This document shows, piece by piece, positions 53,647 through 62,875 of a stretch of 64,000 bases of DNA. The DNA is from Rhizobium tumorigenes. GTDB lineage: Bacteria; Pseudomonadota; Alphaproteobacteria; Rhizobiales; Rhizobiaceae. The stretch lies in assembly GCF_003240565.2 (NCBI RefSeq), contig NZ_CP117258.1, forward strand, positions 368,999 through 432,998, given 5' to 3'. The notes beneath the pieces are model-generated. The model saw only the letters and a program-made list of their open reading frames with translations, did not search any database and was not told where the DNA came from. A program made the translations under genes and the position numbers. Position 1 is the stretch's first letter; every line of letters starts with the position of its first letter.

Positions 53647-54307
53647 CGGCCAGTCCCTCCAGAATATCGTCGAGATGCGCGGTCCAGCCGACGATCGCCC
53701 CTTGCGCGCGGATCATCGCAATGGCTGCGCGCTTGAAGTCCTCGAAATAGCTTTCCGTCGCCTCTTCGCAGAGCAGGCATTCGTAGCCACGATCGTTTGC
53801 CTCGCGCATCGTCGTCTGGACGCAAACCTCTGTCGTTACGCCGGCAAACACAAGCTGCTCGATGCCCCTGCTCTTCAGGATGTCGCCGAGGGGCGTGGCG
53901 TAAAAAGCGCCTTTGCCGGGCTTTTCGATCACTACCTCACCGGCCACCGGCGCAACCGCTTCGAGGATAGCAGTGCCGGGTTCACCCGATATGAGAACCC
54001 GTCCCATCGGTCCTTCGTCGCCAATACGCAGTGCCGGATTACCGCGATTGCGCTTGGCAGCCGGCAGGTCGGAGAGATCAGGCCGATGACATTCCATGGT
54101 GTGGATGACAGGCAGCCCAGCCGCGCGGAAGCCTTCGATCAGCGTTGCGACATCGGGGACGATGCGGGCGATGCGGCCGACATCGTTGCCAAGGCTCTCG
54201 CCGAAGCCGCCGGGCTCTGCAAAATCACGCTGCATGTCGATGACGATGAGCGCAATCCTGTCCCGTTTGAGCGGAAAGGCGAATGGCTGTGCATTGATCC
54301 CGGCCAT
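53639..54307 (-). CDS. Isochorismatase-family cysteine hydrolase (second, role uncertain)
   Basis: This is a 222-residue cysteine amidohydrolase related to biuret hydrolase and ureidoacrylate hydrolase. The triad is visible as D24 ('IVIDMQRDF'), Lys in 'VIEKPGKGAFYAT' and Cys in '[15 protein letters not shown]'. It shares 'CHRPDLSDLPAAKR' with BiuH but is clearly divergent. It overlaps the cupin and touches the ATPase gene by one base. It may hydrolyse another ureide or amide formed in the pathway, such as carboxybiuret-derived or formyl products. The substrate is not known. Confidence 0.82.
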   Translation of the reverse strand: MAGINAQPFAFPLKRDRIALIVIDMQRDFAEPGGFGESLGNDVGRIARIVPDVATLIEGFRAAGLPVIHTMECHRPDLSDLPAAKRNRGNPALRIGDEGPMGRVLISGEPGTAILEAVAPVAGEVVIEKPGKGAFYATPLGDILKSRGIEQLVFAGVTTEVCVQTTMREANDRGYECLLCEEATESYFEDFKRAAIAMIRAQGAIVGWTAHLDDILEGLADA

Positions 54308-55860
54308 CAGTGGTGTCCCGCCATGTGCGCGCCGATGACAGCGACATCTGCGTCTCGGATCGGCGTCTCATAGACGAGCTTGCCGTCTGACATCACCATG
54401 ATGCGGTCCGACATCTCCAGGAGTTCGTCGAGATCCTCGGACAGCAGCAGCACGGCGGTGCCGGCGTTGCGCGCCCTCATGATGCGTGCCCGGATTTCGG
54501 CTACCGCCGAGAAGTCGAGGCCGAAGCATGGATTGGAGACGATCAGCAGATCGACCTCGCCCGTCAGTTCGCGGGCGAGCACCGCGCGCTGGATGTTTCC
54601 ACCGGAGAGCGAGGCGATCGGCGACGAAGCCGAGGCGGTTTTCACTTTGAAATCGGCGATCAGCGCCTCAGCGCGCTTGCGCATCGATGTCTTGTCGAGC
54701 CAGGAGACCTTGCGCCCGGTCTTGTCCTTGACGTCGAACGTGCGGAACGCGAGGTTTTCCGTCACTGTCATTCTGGGCGCGCAGGCATTTGTCAGCGGTT
54801 CCTCGGGAATGAAGCGGACATTGTTGGCGCGCGTTTCCTTCCGCGTGGCACCGTATGGCCTGCCCTTGACCGCGATTGTGCCCGCCTCGAGAGGCCTTTG
54901 TCCGGCCAGCATTTCGGCCAGTTCCTTCTGGCCGTTCCCGGAGATACCGGCGATGCCGACGATCTCGCCGGCGCGGACGTAGAGACCCTCGATGTCGATG
55001 CTCTTCAACCCGGAGCGATCCCGTGCCCGGATGCCGCTGACGGCCAGAACCGGGTCTGACGTATCGGCGACCGGCAATCGCGAGTCGAGTTCGGCGAGCT
55101 TGACGTCGCCGATCATCATCGATGCCATGTCCTGCGTGGTGAGATCGGCCACCTTGCCGCTGCCTGCCATCTTGCCGCGCCTGAGGACGGTGACGGAATC
55201 GGCGAACTTGGTGACCTCGTGGAATTTGTGGCTGATCATCAGCACGGTGAGTTCGCCGCGCTCCGTCATGCCGCGCACGACGCCGAGCATCTCATCGGCT
55301 TCGGCCGGTGTCAGCACCGATGTCGGTTCATCGAGCACCAGGAATGAGCGGCCGAGATAGAGTTGCTTGACGATTTCCAGCTTCTGCTTCTCGCCGGCGG
55401 CCAGTTCCTGAACCGGACGGTCGAGGGGAATCTTGAAGGGCATTGTCTCCATGAACTCTGCCAGATCCCGGTTCTCCCTGGCCCAGTTGATCACGGCCGG
55501 CACGTGCGCGCGGCTGATCACCAGATTTTCCGCCCCCGTCAGCGACGGCACCAGCGTGAAATGCTGGTAGACCATGCCGAGCCCGTAGCTTGCCGCATCC
55601 TTGGGCGAGCCGATGGCGACCTCCCTCCCCCCGACGGACAGCGAGCCGGATGTCTGGTGGTAAAAGCCCATGATGCATTTCACGAGTGTCGATTTGCCGG
55701 CACCGTTTTCGCCGAGCAGCGCGTGAAAGGAGCCGGCAGGAACGTCGATGGAGACGTGGTCGAGCGCCGTAAAGCTGCCAAAGCGCATGGTCATGTCGTG
55801 CGTCTGGATGCCGACGGCCTTGCCACGGGCCGGAAGTGGCGTGTCGCGGATCTGGATCAT
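54307..55860 (-). CDS. BMP-type ABC transporter ATPase (two domains)
   Basis: This is a 517-residue tandem ATPase of the YufO/NupA nucleoside-type family. N-domain motifs are 'GENGAGKST' and 'FLVLDEPTSVLTP'. The C-domain has 'GIAGISGNGQKEL', 'LSGGNIQRAV' and the typical degenerate 'LLIVSNPCFGLDF'. It is separated from its permeases and binding protein by three enzyme genes but shares their operon. With them it would import a nitrogen-rich heterocycle such as cyanuric acid. It overlaps the cyanuric acid hydrolase gene by four bases. Confidence 0.87.
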   Translation of the reverse strand: MIQIRDTPLPARGKAVGIQTHDMTMRFGSFTALDHVSIDVPAGSFHALLGENGAGKSTLVKCIMGFYHQTSGSLSVGGREVAIGSPKDAASYGLGMVYQHFTLVPSLTGAENLVISRAHVPAVINWARENRDLAEFMETMPFKIPLDRPVQELAAGEKQKLEIVKQLYLGRSFLVLDEPTSVLTPAEADEMLGVVRGMTERGELTVLMISHKFHEVTKFADSVTVLRRGKMAGSGKVADLTTQDMASMMIGDVKLAELDSRLPVADTSDPVLAVSGIRARDRSGLKSIDIEGLYVRAGEIVGIAGISGNGQKELAEMLAGQRPLEAGTIAVKGRPYGATRKETRANNVRFIPEEPLTNACAPRMTVTENLAFRTFDVKDKTGRKVSWLDKTSMRKRAEALIADFKVKTASASSPIASLSGGNIQRAVLARELTGEVDLLIVSNPCFGLDFSAVAEIRARIMRARNAGTAVLLLSEDLDELLEMSDRIMVMSDGKLVYETPIRDADVAVIGAHMAGHH

Positions 55861-56918
55861 GTCAGTCCCTGCCTTTCAACGATGACGGCAACGGGTCCGC
55901 CGCCAGGAGGCCCCTGGTGTTCAGCGCCGCCGGAGACGTAGAGATCCGTCGCCCCGAACAGGCCGGCAAGGACGCCGCCGACGAAGGCGCGCGCATGGCG
56001 GGTGGAGGAGATGTCGCTGTCGTCAAGCATGGTATGCCGGCGACCGCGGACAGAACCGGAAGGGTCTGCTTCGGCCTTGGCGAGCACAGCCACGAGGGTG
56101 GCGGTTTCGCCAAGGCGGTCGCGTGCATCCCTTACAGCGGCTGTGTCGATCGCATCGCGCATGATGGCGTGGTCGATGGCGAGCGGGCCGGACCAGTGGG
56201 GACTCATGCCAAGCACGATGATCTCGTGGTCCTCAAGTTCGACGCCGGCGGATGTGGAGGCACGGCCGGAGAAGAGGTCGAGCCGGGTGCAGATATCACT
56301 GTCCGAAATCGTATCCGGGTCCAGTTCGCCGAGGGCCACCGCCACGCCGAGCGCCGATGCGCCACGGGAATAGGCCATGGATTTCAGTGCGTCGCGGGTG
56401 ACTGTCGTGCCGCCGGCGTGCTCGACTTCGAGGACCCGTCGCTGGGTCAGAAGCGGGCACTTGATCTGCACGAAATGCACGTCTTCCAACGTTTCGATCC
56501 CGGCATCCACAACTGCCGCGCGTACCGCCTCTGCCACGCTCAGCACCTGTTGCCTGCGGCCGAGATGCTGCCACGGCAGTACAGGCGTGCGGGCAACGCC
56601 GATTGCCAGCGCGCGGGTTCCCGCATCTGCCACCTGCTGCCGGCCAAAAACTGTCCAGTGCGGCGATAGCGCGCCTTCGGTGCCGCCGGACATCACGATC
56701 GAGGCTCCGGATATGCCGTGCTTTGCAAACAGCGTTTCGAAGCTCGTCGTGGCGAAGGCGCGAGTGAAATCGTTGACGCAGCCATTGCCCTCGGTCTTGC
56801 CGAGAATGGCAACGAGATCGCCGGGTGGCAGGGCAGCATCGAATAAGGCCTCGACGCCGGCAATGTCATTGGGGCCATCTGCTGCGATGCGAGCGACGAA
56901 GGCGCGGCGGGAGGGCAT
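55857..56918 (-). CDS. atzD: Cyanuric acid hydrolase (AtzD/TrzD; barbiturase family)
   Basis: This is a 353-residue member of the cyanuric acid hydrolase/barbiturase family, which opens the triazine ring to carboxybiuret and then biuret. The family has three repeated units, each with a Ser-Lys pair. The first is K41 ('GKTEGNG') with S77 ('MSGGTEG'). The others are seen around 'IKCPLLT' with 'SMAYSRGASALG', and near the C-terminus. The ATG at 56918 forms a TGATG overlap with biuH, so the two enzymes are translated together. Barbiturase activity is an alternative, but the adjacent biuret hydrolase favours cyanuric acid. Confidence 0.9.
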   Translation of the reverse strand: MPSRRAFVARIAADGPNDIAGVEALFDAALPPGDLVAILGKTEGNGCVNDFTRAFATTSFETLFAKHGISGASIVMSGGTEGALSPHWTVFGRQQVADAGTRALAIGVARTPVLPWQHLGRRQQVLSVAEAVRAAVVDAGIETLEDVHFVQIKCPLLTQRRVLEVEHAGGTTVTRDALKSMAYSRGASALGVAVALGELDPDTISDSDICTRLDLFSGRASTSAGVELEDHEIIVLGMSPHWSGPLAIDHAIMRDAIDTAAVRDARDRLGETATLVAVLAKAEADPSGSVRGRRHTMLDDSDISSTRHARAFVGGVLAGLFGATDLYVSGGAEHQGPPGGGPVAVIVERQGLT

Positions 56919-57619
56919 CAGCCGATCCCCTCGATGATCGCCTGCGATGTCGAGACGGCGCCGAACACGCCGCCCTGCATCTTGATCATCTTGATGGCGG
57001 CGAGGTGGTTTCCGTAATCGGTAGCGCCGCAGCAATCCTCCAGCATGACGCATTCAAACCCGCGGTCGTTCGCCTCGCGCATCGTCGTGTGGACGCAGAC
57101 GTCCGTCGTAATGCCGGTGAGGATGATGTTTTCGATGCGCTTCTGGTGAAGAATGAGTTCGAGGTCGGTCGCGCAGAACGAGCCCTTTCCGGGCTTGTCG
57201 ATGATCGTCTCGCCGGCGATGGGGTAGAGTTCCTCGATGATGTCCCAGCCGGGCTCGCCCCGTACCAGGATGCGGCCGCAGGGGCCGACGTCGCCGATGC
57301 CGGCGCCGATGCGCTGCGAGCGCCAGCGCTTGTTGGCGGGCAGGTCGGCCAGGTCAGGCCGGTGGCCTTCGCGGGTATGGATGATGTGATAGCCGTTCGC
57401 GCGCATGGCTGTCAGCACCGCCTTGATCGGGGCGATCGGCGCGCGCACCAGCGAGAGGTCATAGCCCATATGGTCGACATAGCCGCCGGCGCCGCAGAAA
57501 TCCGTCTGCATGTCGATGATGATGAGCGCCGTATTATCGGGGCGCAGCGCGCCGTTATAGGGCCAGGGATAGGGGTCGGACTTGATGTAGCGTGCCTTGG
57601 TTTCCGTCTGCAAATCCAT
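56918..57619 (-). CDS. biuH: Biuret amidohydrolase BiuH
   Basis: This is a 233-residue cysteine hydrolase that converts biuret to allophanate and ammonia. The catalytic residues fall at D36 ('IIDMQTDF'), K142 ('IDKPGKG') and C175 ('TTDVCVHTT'), the numbering I recall for the Rhizobium leguminosarum enzyme. The long N-terminal motif around '[16 protein letters not shown]' is also characteristic. It sits between formamidase and cyanuric acid hydrolase. Confidence is high from both motif positions and context. Confidence 0.94.
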   Translation of the reverse strand: MDLQTETKARYIKSDPYPWPYNGALRPDNTALIIIDMQTDFCGAGGYVDHMGYDLSLVRAPIAPIKAVLTAMRANGYHIIHTREGHRPDLADLPANKRWRSQRIGAGIGDVGPCGRILVRGEPGWDIIEELYPIAGETIIDKPGKGSFCATDLELILHQKRIENIILTGITTDVCVHTTMREANDRGFECVMLEDCCGATDYGNHLAAIKMIKMQGGVFGAVSTSQAIIEGIG

Positions 57620-57629
57620 ATCGGGCCTC

Positions 57630-58646
57630 CTATTCGCCGGCTATCTTGCGTGTTTCGCGATAGGACCTGGTCGGCTTCTCAAAGCCGCAGGTCGTTCCAT
57701 CCTTGACCTTGATCTCGTCTTCCCAAGGCAGCTTGTACTGCCCAGCCATCAGATCGTGCATGTAGGTATAGGGCGCATCGCCGGCGCCGCCGGCAATGGC
57801 CACATAGCCGCGATGGCCGAATTGGTAGATGTTGTTTTCGACGGCCCAGCCGCGCCGTGCCTCGCGGACTAGATCAGGCCGCACCTCGGCGGTGATGATC
57901 TCGTTGACGCGGCCGGATGTTCCATGGGCGATGATCGAGCCGTCGAAATTGCAGATCATCCCCTCCCCCATGGAATCGAAGCTGCCATCCGAGCCGGACA
58001 TGCAGACATTGGCGGTGACCATCAGGTTGCAGAAGGCATTCGACTGGTTGGTGAAACGCCAGCTTTCGCGGATAGGGGCGGTGTAACCAGCAGTGCGGAT
58101 CATGATCTCGGCGCCCTTGTAGGCGCATTCGCGAGCCATTTCCGGGAACATGCCGTCATGGCAGATGATCAATGCCAGCTTGGCGCCCTTTGGGCCGTCG
58201 ATGACCGGAATGCCGAGATCGCCGGGTTCCCACGGCTCGACCGGCACCCACGGATGCATTTTGCGGTAATAGAGTTTGAGTTCGCCCTGGTCGTCGATGA
58301 TGATGCCGGAGTTGTAGGGCATGCCACCGGGATTGAATTCCATGATGGAGAAGCATCCCCAGATATGGTTGTCGCGACAGGCCTGCTTGAATGCGGCCAC
58401 TTCCGGACCATCCATCCGGCACATGATGTCCGGGTTGATGTCCATCGACAGTCCGTGCAGCGCATATTCCGGGAAGACAACGAGATCCATGCCGGATTGG
58501 TTGCGCCGCGCTTTGCCGACGAGGTCGACGATCACCTGCGTCTGGCGGGCCAGATCGGCCTTCGTCACCGTCACCGGCAACTGGAGCTGAACCAGGCCGA
58601 TGCCGACGCCGTTTTCCGAGATGTTCAGTCCTCCGAGACCGTTCAT
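57630..58646 (-). CDS. amiF: Formamidase (AmiF-type, nitrilase superfamily)
   Basis: This is a 338-residue carbon-nitrogen hydrolase. The Glu-Lys-Cys triad is E60 ('[10 protein letters not shown]'), K129 ('[10 protein letters not shown]') and C162 ('[10 protein letters not shown]'), with the 33-residue Lys-Cys spacing of Helicobacter AmiF. Length and sequence fit formamidase (formamide to formate and ammonia) rather than aliphatic amidase. It lies 10 bases before biuH. In this operon it may remove formamide or a related short amide, adding to nitrogen release. Confidence 0.88.
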   Translation of the reverse strand: MNGLGGLNISENGVGIGLVQLQLPVTVTKADLARQTQVIVDLVGKARRNQSGMDLVVFPEYALHGLSMDINPDIMCRMDGPEVAAFKQACRDNHIWGCFSIMEFNPGGMPYNSGIIIDDQGELKLYYRKMHPWVPVEPWEPGDLGIPVIDGPKGAKLALIICHDGMFPEMARECAYKGAEIMIRTAGYTAPIRESWRFTNQSNAFCNLMVTANVCMSGSDGSFDSMGEGMICNFDGSIIAHGTSGRVNEIITAEVRPDLVREARRGWAVENNIYQFGHRGYVAIAGGAGDAPYTYMHDLMAGQYKLPWEDEIKVKDGTTCGFEKPTRSYRETRKIAGE

Positions 58647-58656
58647 GGCGTGTCCT

Positions 58657-59583
58657 TTACTTGGTTATCGATAGCGAGGCCGGCGCGCCTGAAAGCGACC
58701 GGGTGGGCGAGGATGTGGCGATCAGGATGACGAGCGTCAGAACATACGGCGCCGCATAAAACAGGTAGTAACCCTGCGTCACGCCGACCGATTGCAGTGA
58801 AGGACCGAGCGCACCGGCGCCGCCGAACAGCAATGCTGCGAGAAAGCAGCCGATCGGGTTCCAGCGGGCAAAGATCACCAGTGCCACCGCCATCAGCCCC
58901 TGCCCCGATGAAATGCCCTCGTTCCAGGAACCGGGATAAAACAGCGACAGATATGCGCCCCCGATGGCTGCAAGTGATCCTCCGGCGGCCGTTGCCAGCA
59001 GGCGAACGGTGTCAGGGTTCAGGCCCATGGCGCGGGCCGCGTCCGAGCTATCGCCGACCACCCGCAGGATCAAGCCGAGACGCGTGTTGCGGAAGCCCCA
59101 CCACAGCGCCACCGCCAGAAGCGCGCCGATGACGAACAGCACGTTGATGTTCAGCGCCGCCTGGATCTGTGGCAGACGCGACCAGCCGCCGAGCGGGATC
59201 GATGGCAGATGCGGTGCCGCAGGCTTGATGAAGGACTTGCCGAGGAAGAAGGCAAGGCCCAGGCCGAACTGCATCATCGCGATGCCGATCGCGATATCGT
59301 TGACCTTGGGGAATTTGCAGATGAAGCCGTGCACGAGGCCGAAGACTGCCCCGGTCGCCATCGCGGCGAGCACGCCGAGCCAGGGCGAACCGCTCATGAC
59401 GGCAACAGCGTAGGCGGTCATCGCGCCGAACACCAGCGTCCCTTCGAGGCCGAGATTGATGCGGCCGGAGCGCTCGGTGATCGATTCCCCAAGGCTGACG
59501 AAGATGAATGGCGTCGAGACGCGGATCGCGCCAGCGAAAATGGCGAGCGGTACGCCCCAGAGACCGATTGCGGTGTCGTCCAT
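58657..59583 (-). CDS. BMP-type ABC transporter permease 2 (YufQ/NupC-like)
   Basis: This is a 308-residue permease with about nine helices. Family marks are 'SLGESITERSGRINLGLEGT' near residue 30 and 'GWSRLPQIQAALNINVL' later. Its ATG overlaps the stop of permease 1 (TGATG). It is the second membrane subunit of the nucleoside-type importer. The substrate is presumably cyanuric acid or a related heterocycle, from context. Confidence 0.87.
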   Translation of the reverse strand: MDDTAIGLWGVPLAIFAGAIRVSTPFIFVSLGESITERSGRINLGLEGTLVFGAMTAYAVAVMSGSPWLGVLAAMATGAVFGLVHGFICKFPKVNDIAIGIAMMQFGLGLAFFLGKSFIKPAAPHLPSIPLGGWSRLPQIQAALNINVLFVIGALLAVALWWGFRNTRLGLILRVVGDSSDAARAMGLNPDTVRLLATAAGGSLAAIGGAYLSLFYPGSWNEGISSGQGLMAVALVIFARWNPIGCFLAALLFGGAGALGPSLQSVGVTQGYYLFYAAPYVLTLVILIATSSPTRSLSGAPASLSITK

Positions 59584-60713
59584 CAGGCGCTCCTCTTCCA
59601 GAGGTCGGGATTGAAGATCTTGAAGCGGCCGTAAAAGGTTTCGCAGAACAGGATGATGAGAAAGAGCGTCCCCTGCAGCACAAGTACGGTCGCGTCCGGC
59701 AGGCCCATGCGTCGCTGGATCAACCCGCCCGACGCATCGATTCCGCCGAGAAGGATGGCGACCGGTATGATTGCCAGGGGATTATGGCGCGCGAGGAATG
59801 CGACAAGAATCCCGGTATAGCCGTATCCGGCCGCGAGCGATGCATTGGCAGTGCCCTGCACCGCTGAGACCTGCACCATGCCGGCCAGACCGGCAAAACT
59901 CCCGGCCAGTGCCGTGAAACCGACCATCAGGCGGCCCACCGGCAATCCTTGGATTTGCGCCGCGCGGACATTGCCGCCGGCAATGCGGGCGGCAAAGCCG
60001 ATGCTGGTGGCCTCGATCAGGATGAAGCAAAGGATGCAGGCGATGACGCCGATGGCAAGACCCCAGTTGACGTCCATACCCGGGATATGGCCGAGCATGA
60101 AATTCGCCGGCAGAGGTGCAGTCGAGGGCTTGTTGAGGCTGGCGGGGTCCCGGAGCGGTCCCTCGATGAGATGGTTCATCAAGGCAATGGCTATGTAGGC
60201 AAGCAAGAGACTGGAAATTGTCTCGTTGACGCCCCTGTAGTGGCGCAGAAATCCGGCAAAGCCGATCCAGATGGCCCCGGTCAGCATGCCGGCCAGCGCC
60301 ATCACCGGGATGACGACGATCGGCGACAGGGTTGCGGTAAGCGGCAAGGCGATCGCAGCGGCCGCAACGCCGCCGAGAACAACCGCGCCCTCGCCGCCAA
60401 TGATGACCAGCCCCAAGCGCGCCGGCAGCGCCACGCAGAGCGCGGTCAACAGGAGCGGGGCTGCCCGGCTGAGTGCATTCTGCATTGAAAACCAGCTGCC
60501 GAAGCCACCGGCATACATCAACTGAAAGAGGACGGCCGGCGATTTGCCGACCGCCAGAATGAACAGGGAGAAGATGGCGAGGCCGGCAAAAACTGCTCCG
60601 AGCGAAATCGCAACCGGCTCTGCCCGACGCGCCAGCCACTCCAGCGCCGGCCGGAATGACGCGGCTCGCGCTGCCGGTGACGCTATCGTGGTCGTTTCGA
60701 TCTCGGCGGTCAT
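59583..60713 (-). CDS. BMP-type ABC transporter permease 1 (YufP/NupB-like)
   Basis: This is a 376-residue permease. Its N-terminal cytoplasmic stretch is followed by eight to ten helices; 'RLGLVIIGGEGAVVLGGVAA' near residue 100 and 'YRGVNETISSLLLAYIAIAL' near 165 are typical of the nucleoside/BMP class. The ATG at 60713 is preferred because GAGGGGAGG lies just upstream. It follows the binding-protein gene by 23 bases and is coupled to permease 2. Confidence 0.87.
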   Translation of the reverse strand: MTAEIETTTIASPAARAASFRPALEWLARRAEPVAISLGAVFAGLAIFSLFILAVGKSPAVLFQLMYAGGFGSWFSMQNALSRAAPLLLTALCVALPARLGLVIIGGEGAVVLGGVAAAAIALPLTATLSPIVVIPVMALAGMLTGAIWIGFAGFLRHYRGVNETISSLLLAYIAIALMNHLIEGPLRDPASLNKPSTAPLPANFMLGHIPGMDVNWGLAIGVIACILCFILIEATSIGFAARIAGGNVRAAQIQGLPVGRLMVGFTALAGSFAGLAGMVQVSAVQGTANASLAAGYGYTGILVAFLARHNPLAIIPVAILLGGIDASGGLIQRRMGLPDATVLVLQGTLFLIILFCETFYGRFKIFNPDLWKRSA

Positions 60714-60736
60714 TGCCTGCCCTCCCCTCTTCACGC

Positions 60737-61867
60737 TCAGGCCGTCGAGCCGACGACGCCCTCGACAAGGTAGCCCATGCTTTCAAGCTCGATGGCGTCC
60801 TCGGCAAGGGACTGCGCTGCGGTCACGACGACATTGCCCTTGTTGTCCTTCAGAGGCCCCTTGAACACCGAGAAGCCACCGGCCTTCATCGTTGCCAGCG
60901 TTGCTTCGAACTTGGTGCGGGATTCTGCCGACACGCCGGGTCCAAGAGGGCTCATCTTGACGAAGCCATCTTTCAGTCCGCCGCGGACGAAGTTTCCAAG
61001 CGGCTTGCCGGCCTGGGCCTGGGTGACGAAGTTTGTGTAGACATTCCCCCAGGCCCACTCGGCGCCGGTCAGGTATTTTCCGGGCGAAAGCGGGCTCTGG
61101 TTGGCGTGGTATCCGCAGACGAAGGCGCCTCTGCCGGCGGCCGTCTCGACGACGACCTTGGGGCTGTCCACGTGGCAGGTGATAACGTCGGCGCCTTGGT
61201 CGATCAATGCATTGGTGGCCTCGGCCTCCTTGACGGCTAGCGACCATTCGCCGGTGAAGATGACCTGGCAGGTGATGGCTGGATCAACCGAGCGGGCGCC
61301 GAGAAGGAAGGAATTGATGTTCTGCAACACCTGCGGGATCGGCTTTGCAGCGACGAAACCGATTTTCTTGCTCTTCGACGCGTAGGCTGCCGTGATGCCG
61401 TTCAGGTACTGCCCCTGGCCGATATAGCCGAAATAGGACCCCGTGTTCATCGGGTTCTTGTCCTTCTGCCAGAGACCGCCGCAATGTCGGAATTGGATAT
61501 TCGGATACTTTGCTGCAACTGCCAGCATATGGGGGTCGAAGTAACCGAAGGAGGTCGGGAAGATCAGCGTCGCGCCATCGAGATTGATCATCGATTCCAT
61601 CGTTTTCTGGACGTCGACGGTTTCCGGAACATTCTCCTCCTCGACGACGGTGACGCCCGGCATCGCCTTGACGACAGCAGCGCCTTCCGCGTGGGCCTGG
61701 TTGTAGCCGTAGTCGTCCTTGGGGCCGACATAGATGAAGCCAACAGTGAGCGCTGTTTGCGCCGCAGCACCGGTCGCGAAAAGGGAAGACGAGAGGCCGA
61801 GGGCCGCGCCGGCCCCTGCGGTCGTCTGGAGAAATGTACGGCGGTTCATAGGCAGGAGTTTGGTCAT
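60737..61867 (-). CDS. BMP-family substrate-binding protein (first gene of cyanurate operon)
   Basis: This is a 376-residue periplasmic binding protein of the Med/BMP family with a Tat-type signal ('MNRRTFLQTTAGAGAALG', cleavage near 'ATGAAAQ'). Family pattern: 'VGFIYVGPKDDYGYNQAHAE', 'MINLDGATLIFPTSFGY' and 'DVITCHVDSPKVVVETAAGR'. The ATG at 61867 has a GAGGAGA site. BMP proteins usually bind nucleosides or purines; an s-triazine such as cyanuric acid is a plausible ligand of similar shape. A sigma-54-like promoter lies about 50 bases upstream. Confidence 0.87.
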   Translation of the reverse strand: MTKLLPMNRRTFLQTTAGAGAALGLSSSLFATGAAAQTALTVGFIYVGPKDDYGYNQAHAEGAAVVKAMPGVTVVEEENVPETVDVQKTMESMINLDGATLIFPTSFGYFDPHMLAVAAKYPNIQFRHCGGLWQKDKNPMNTGSYFGYIGQGQYLNGITAAYASKSKKIGFVAAKPIPQVLQNINSFLLGARSVDPAITCQVIFTGEWSLAVKEAEATNALIDQGADVITCHVDSPKVVVETAAGRGAFVCGYHANQSPLSPGKYLTGAEWAWGNVYTNFVTQAQAGKPLGNFVRGGLKDGFVKMSPLGPGVSAESRTKFEATLATMKAGGFSVFKGPLKDNKGNVVVTAAQSLAEDAIELESMGYLVEGVVGSTA

Positions 61868-62174
61868 GGTGATCTCCTCGCGGCATTGCCGGTTCAAAAG
61901 GTTACGAAAGTCTTGAAGCAACTGTCGTGCCACTTTGAAAATATGATGATATCAATGCCTTATGGGATACCAATGTGAAAAACACAAAACTGTATGCACT
62001 TTTTCTGAGCTGATGAATAAATTATCGGCTTTTTGGATTTCTGCGAGCTACCGATTGGCTCGAACCCCAAATTCTAGACAAATAATGTTTTATAACAATG
62101 GCTTGTGCTAACATTGACATCCTGCTGTTCTCGATGCATCTGTAGGCAGTACGGTTTAGATATAGAGACAACGT
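61868..62174. other. Divergent control region between cyanurate operon and GntR gene
   Basis: This region is AT-rich compared with the rest. Besides the sigma-54 element it contains candidate GntR sites. TGGGATACCA (61963-61972) is palindromic except for one base pair. TTGA/TCAA arms bound an imperfect 21-base repeat (61935-61955). CAATG (62096-62100) pairs with CATTG (62112-62116). None can be assigned with confidence. The TGGGATACCA site is most like known FCD-type GntR operators. Confidence 0.45.
61918..61933 (-). promoter_or_regulatory. Sigma-54 (RpoN) promoter of the cyanurate operon
   Basis: On the minus strand TGGCACG, four bases, then TTGCT (61932 down to 61917) matches the sigma-54 consensus at every conserved -24 and -12 base; only the preceding pyrimidine is missing. 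Transcription would start near 61906, about 40 bases before the binding-protein ATG. This implies nitrogen control through an NtrC-type activator. Confidence 0.7.
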
Positions 62175-62870
62175 GTGAAATCGCCCTCGAAAAAAGCAGT
62201 CGTGCGCGCTGGGACTACCGTCGAGCAAATGGTCCGCGCGATCGCCGACATGATCATCACCGGCGCCATGCAGCCAGGTGACAAGCTTGACGAGGTGTCT
62301 CTCGCGGGACGTTTCGAAGTTTCGCGAACACCGGTGCGCGAAGCGCTGGGCCAGCTTTGCGCCATCGGCCTTGTCGGCCGTGAACCAAACCGCAGCGCCG
62401 TGGTGACCAGGGTGACGCAGCAGCACCTTGTTTCGATGTTCGAGGCCATGGCCGAACTGGAAGGCATCTGCGCCCGGCTATCCGCCGAGCGCATGACCGT
62501 CGATGAAAGACGCCAGCTGGAGCTTGAGCACCGTTCATCGGCGCGCCTCGTTCATCTCGGCGGGGAAGAGGAATATGCGGCGCATAACACCGAGTTTCAT
62601 ACGCGCCTCTATCGCGGTGCGCACAACGACCACGTATACGAGCTCGTAACCCAGACCCGCGCGCGGCTTGCGCCGTTTCGAAGGGCGCAGTTCAGGCTTT
62701 CCGGGCGTATGGCGAGGTCCTTTGAGGAACACGAGACCATCGTCATGGCCATCCTGCGCGGCGAGGCGGCGCTCGCCGGCCGCGCTGCCCACGCGCACGT
62801 CGCCACGGTCAGCGACGCCAGTCTGGTGTTTGCCCGCGATAGCGATAACCAGGCGCCGAACAAGGAGTAG
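62175..62870 (+). CDS. GntR-family regulator (FadR/FCD subgroup)
   Basis: This is a 231-residue regulator starting at a GTG. The winged helix covers residues 10-75, with 'MQPGDKLDEVSLAGRFEVSR' and 'TPVREALGQLCAIGLV'. The FCD ligand domain follows, with metal-ligand positions in 'HNTEFHTRLYRGAHN' and 'EHETIVMAILRGE'. It is divergent from the cyanurate operon and is its likely local regulator, perhaps sensing cyanuric acid or a breakdown product. In Pseudomonas strain ADP this job is done by a LysR protein (AtzR), so the regulator type differs. Confidence 0.87.
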   Translation: MKSPSKKAVVRAGTTVEQMVRAIADMIITGAMQPGDKLDEVSLAGRFEVSRTPVREALGQLCAIGLVGREPNRSAVVTRVTQQHLVSMFEAMAELEGICARLSAERMTVDERRQLELEHRSSARLVHLGGEEEYAAHNTEFHTRLYRGAHNDHVYELVTQTRARLAPFRRAQFRLSGRMARSFEEHETIVMAILRGEAALAGRAAHAHVATVSDASLVFARDSDNQAPNKE

Positions 62871-62875
62871 GCTCC

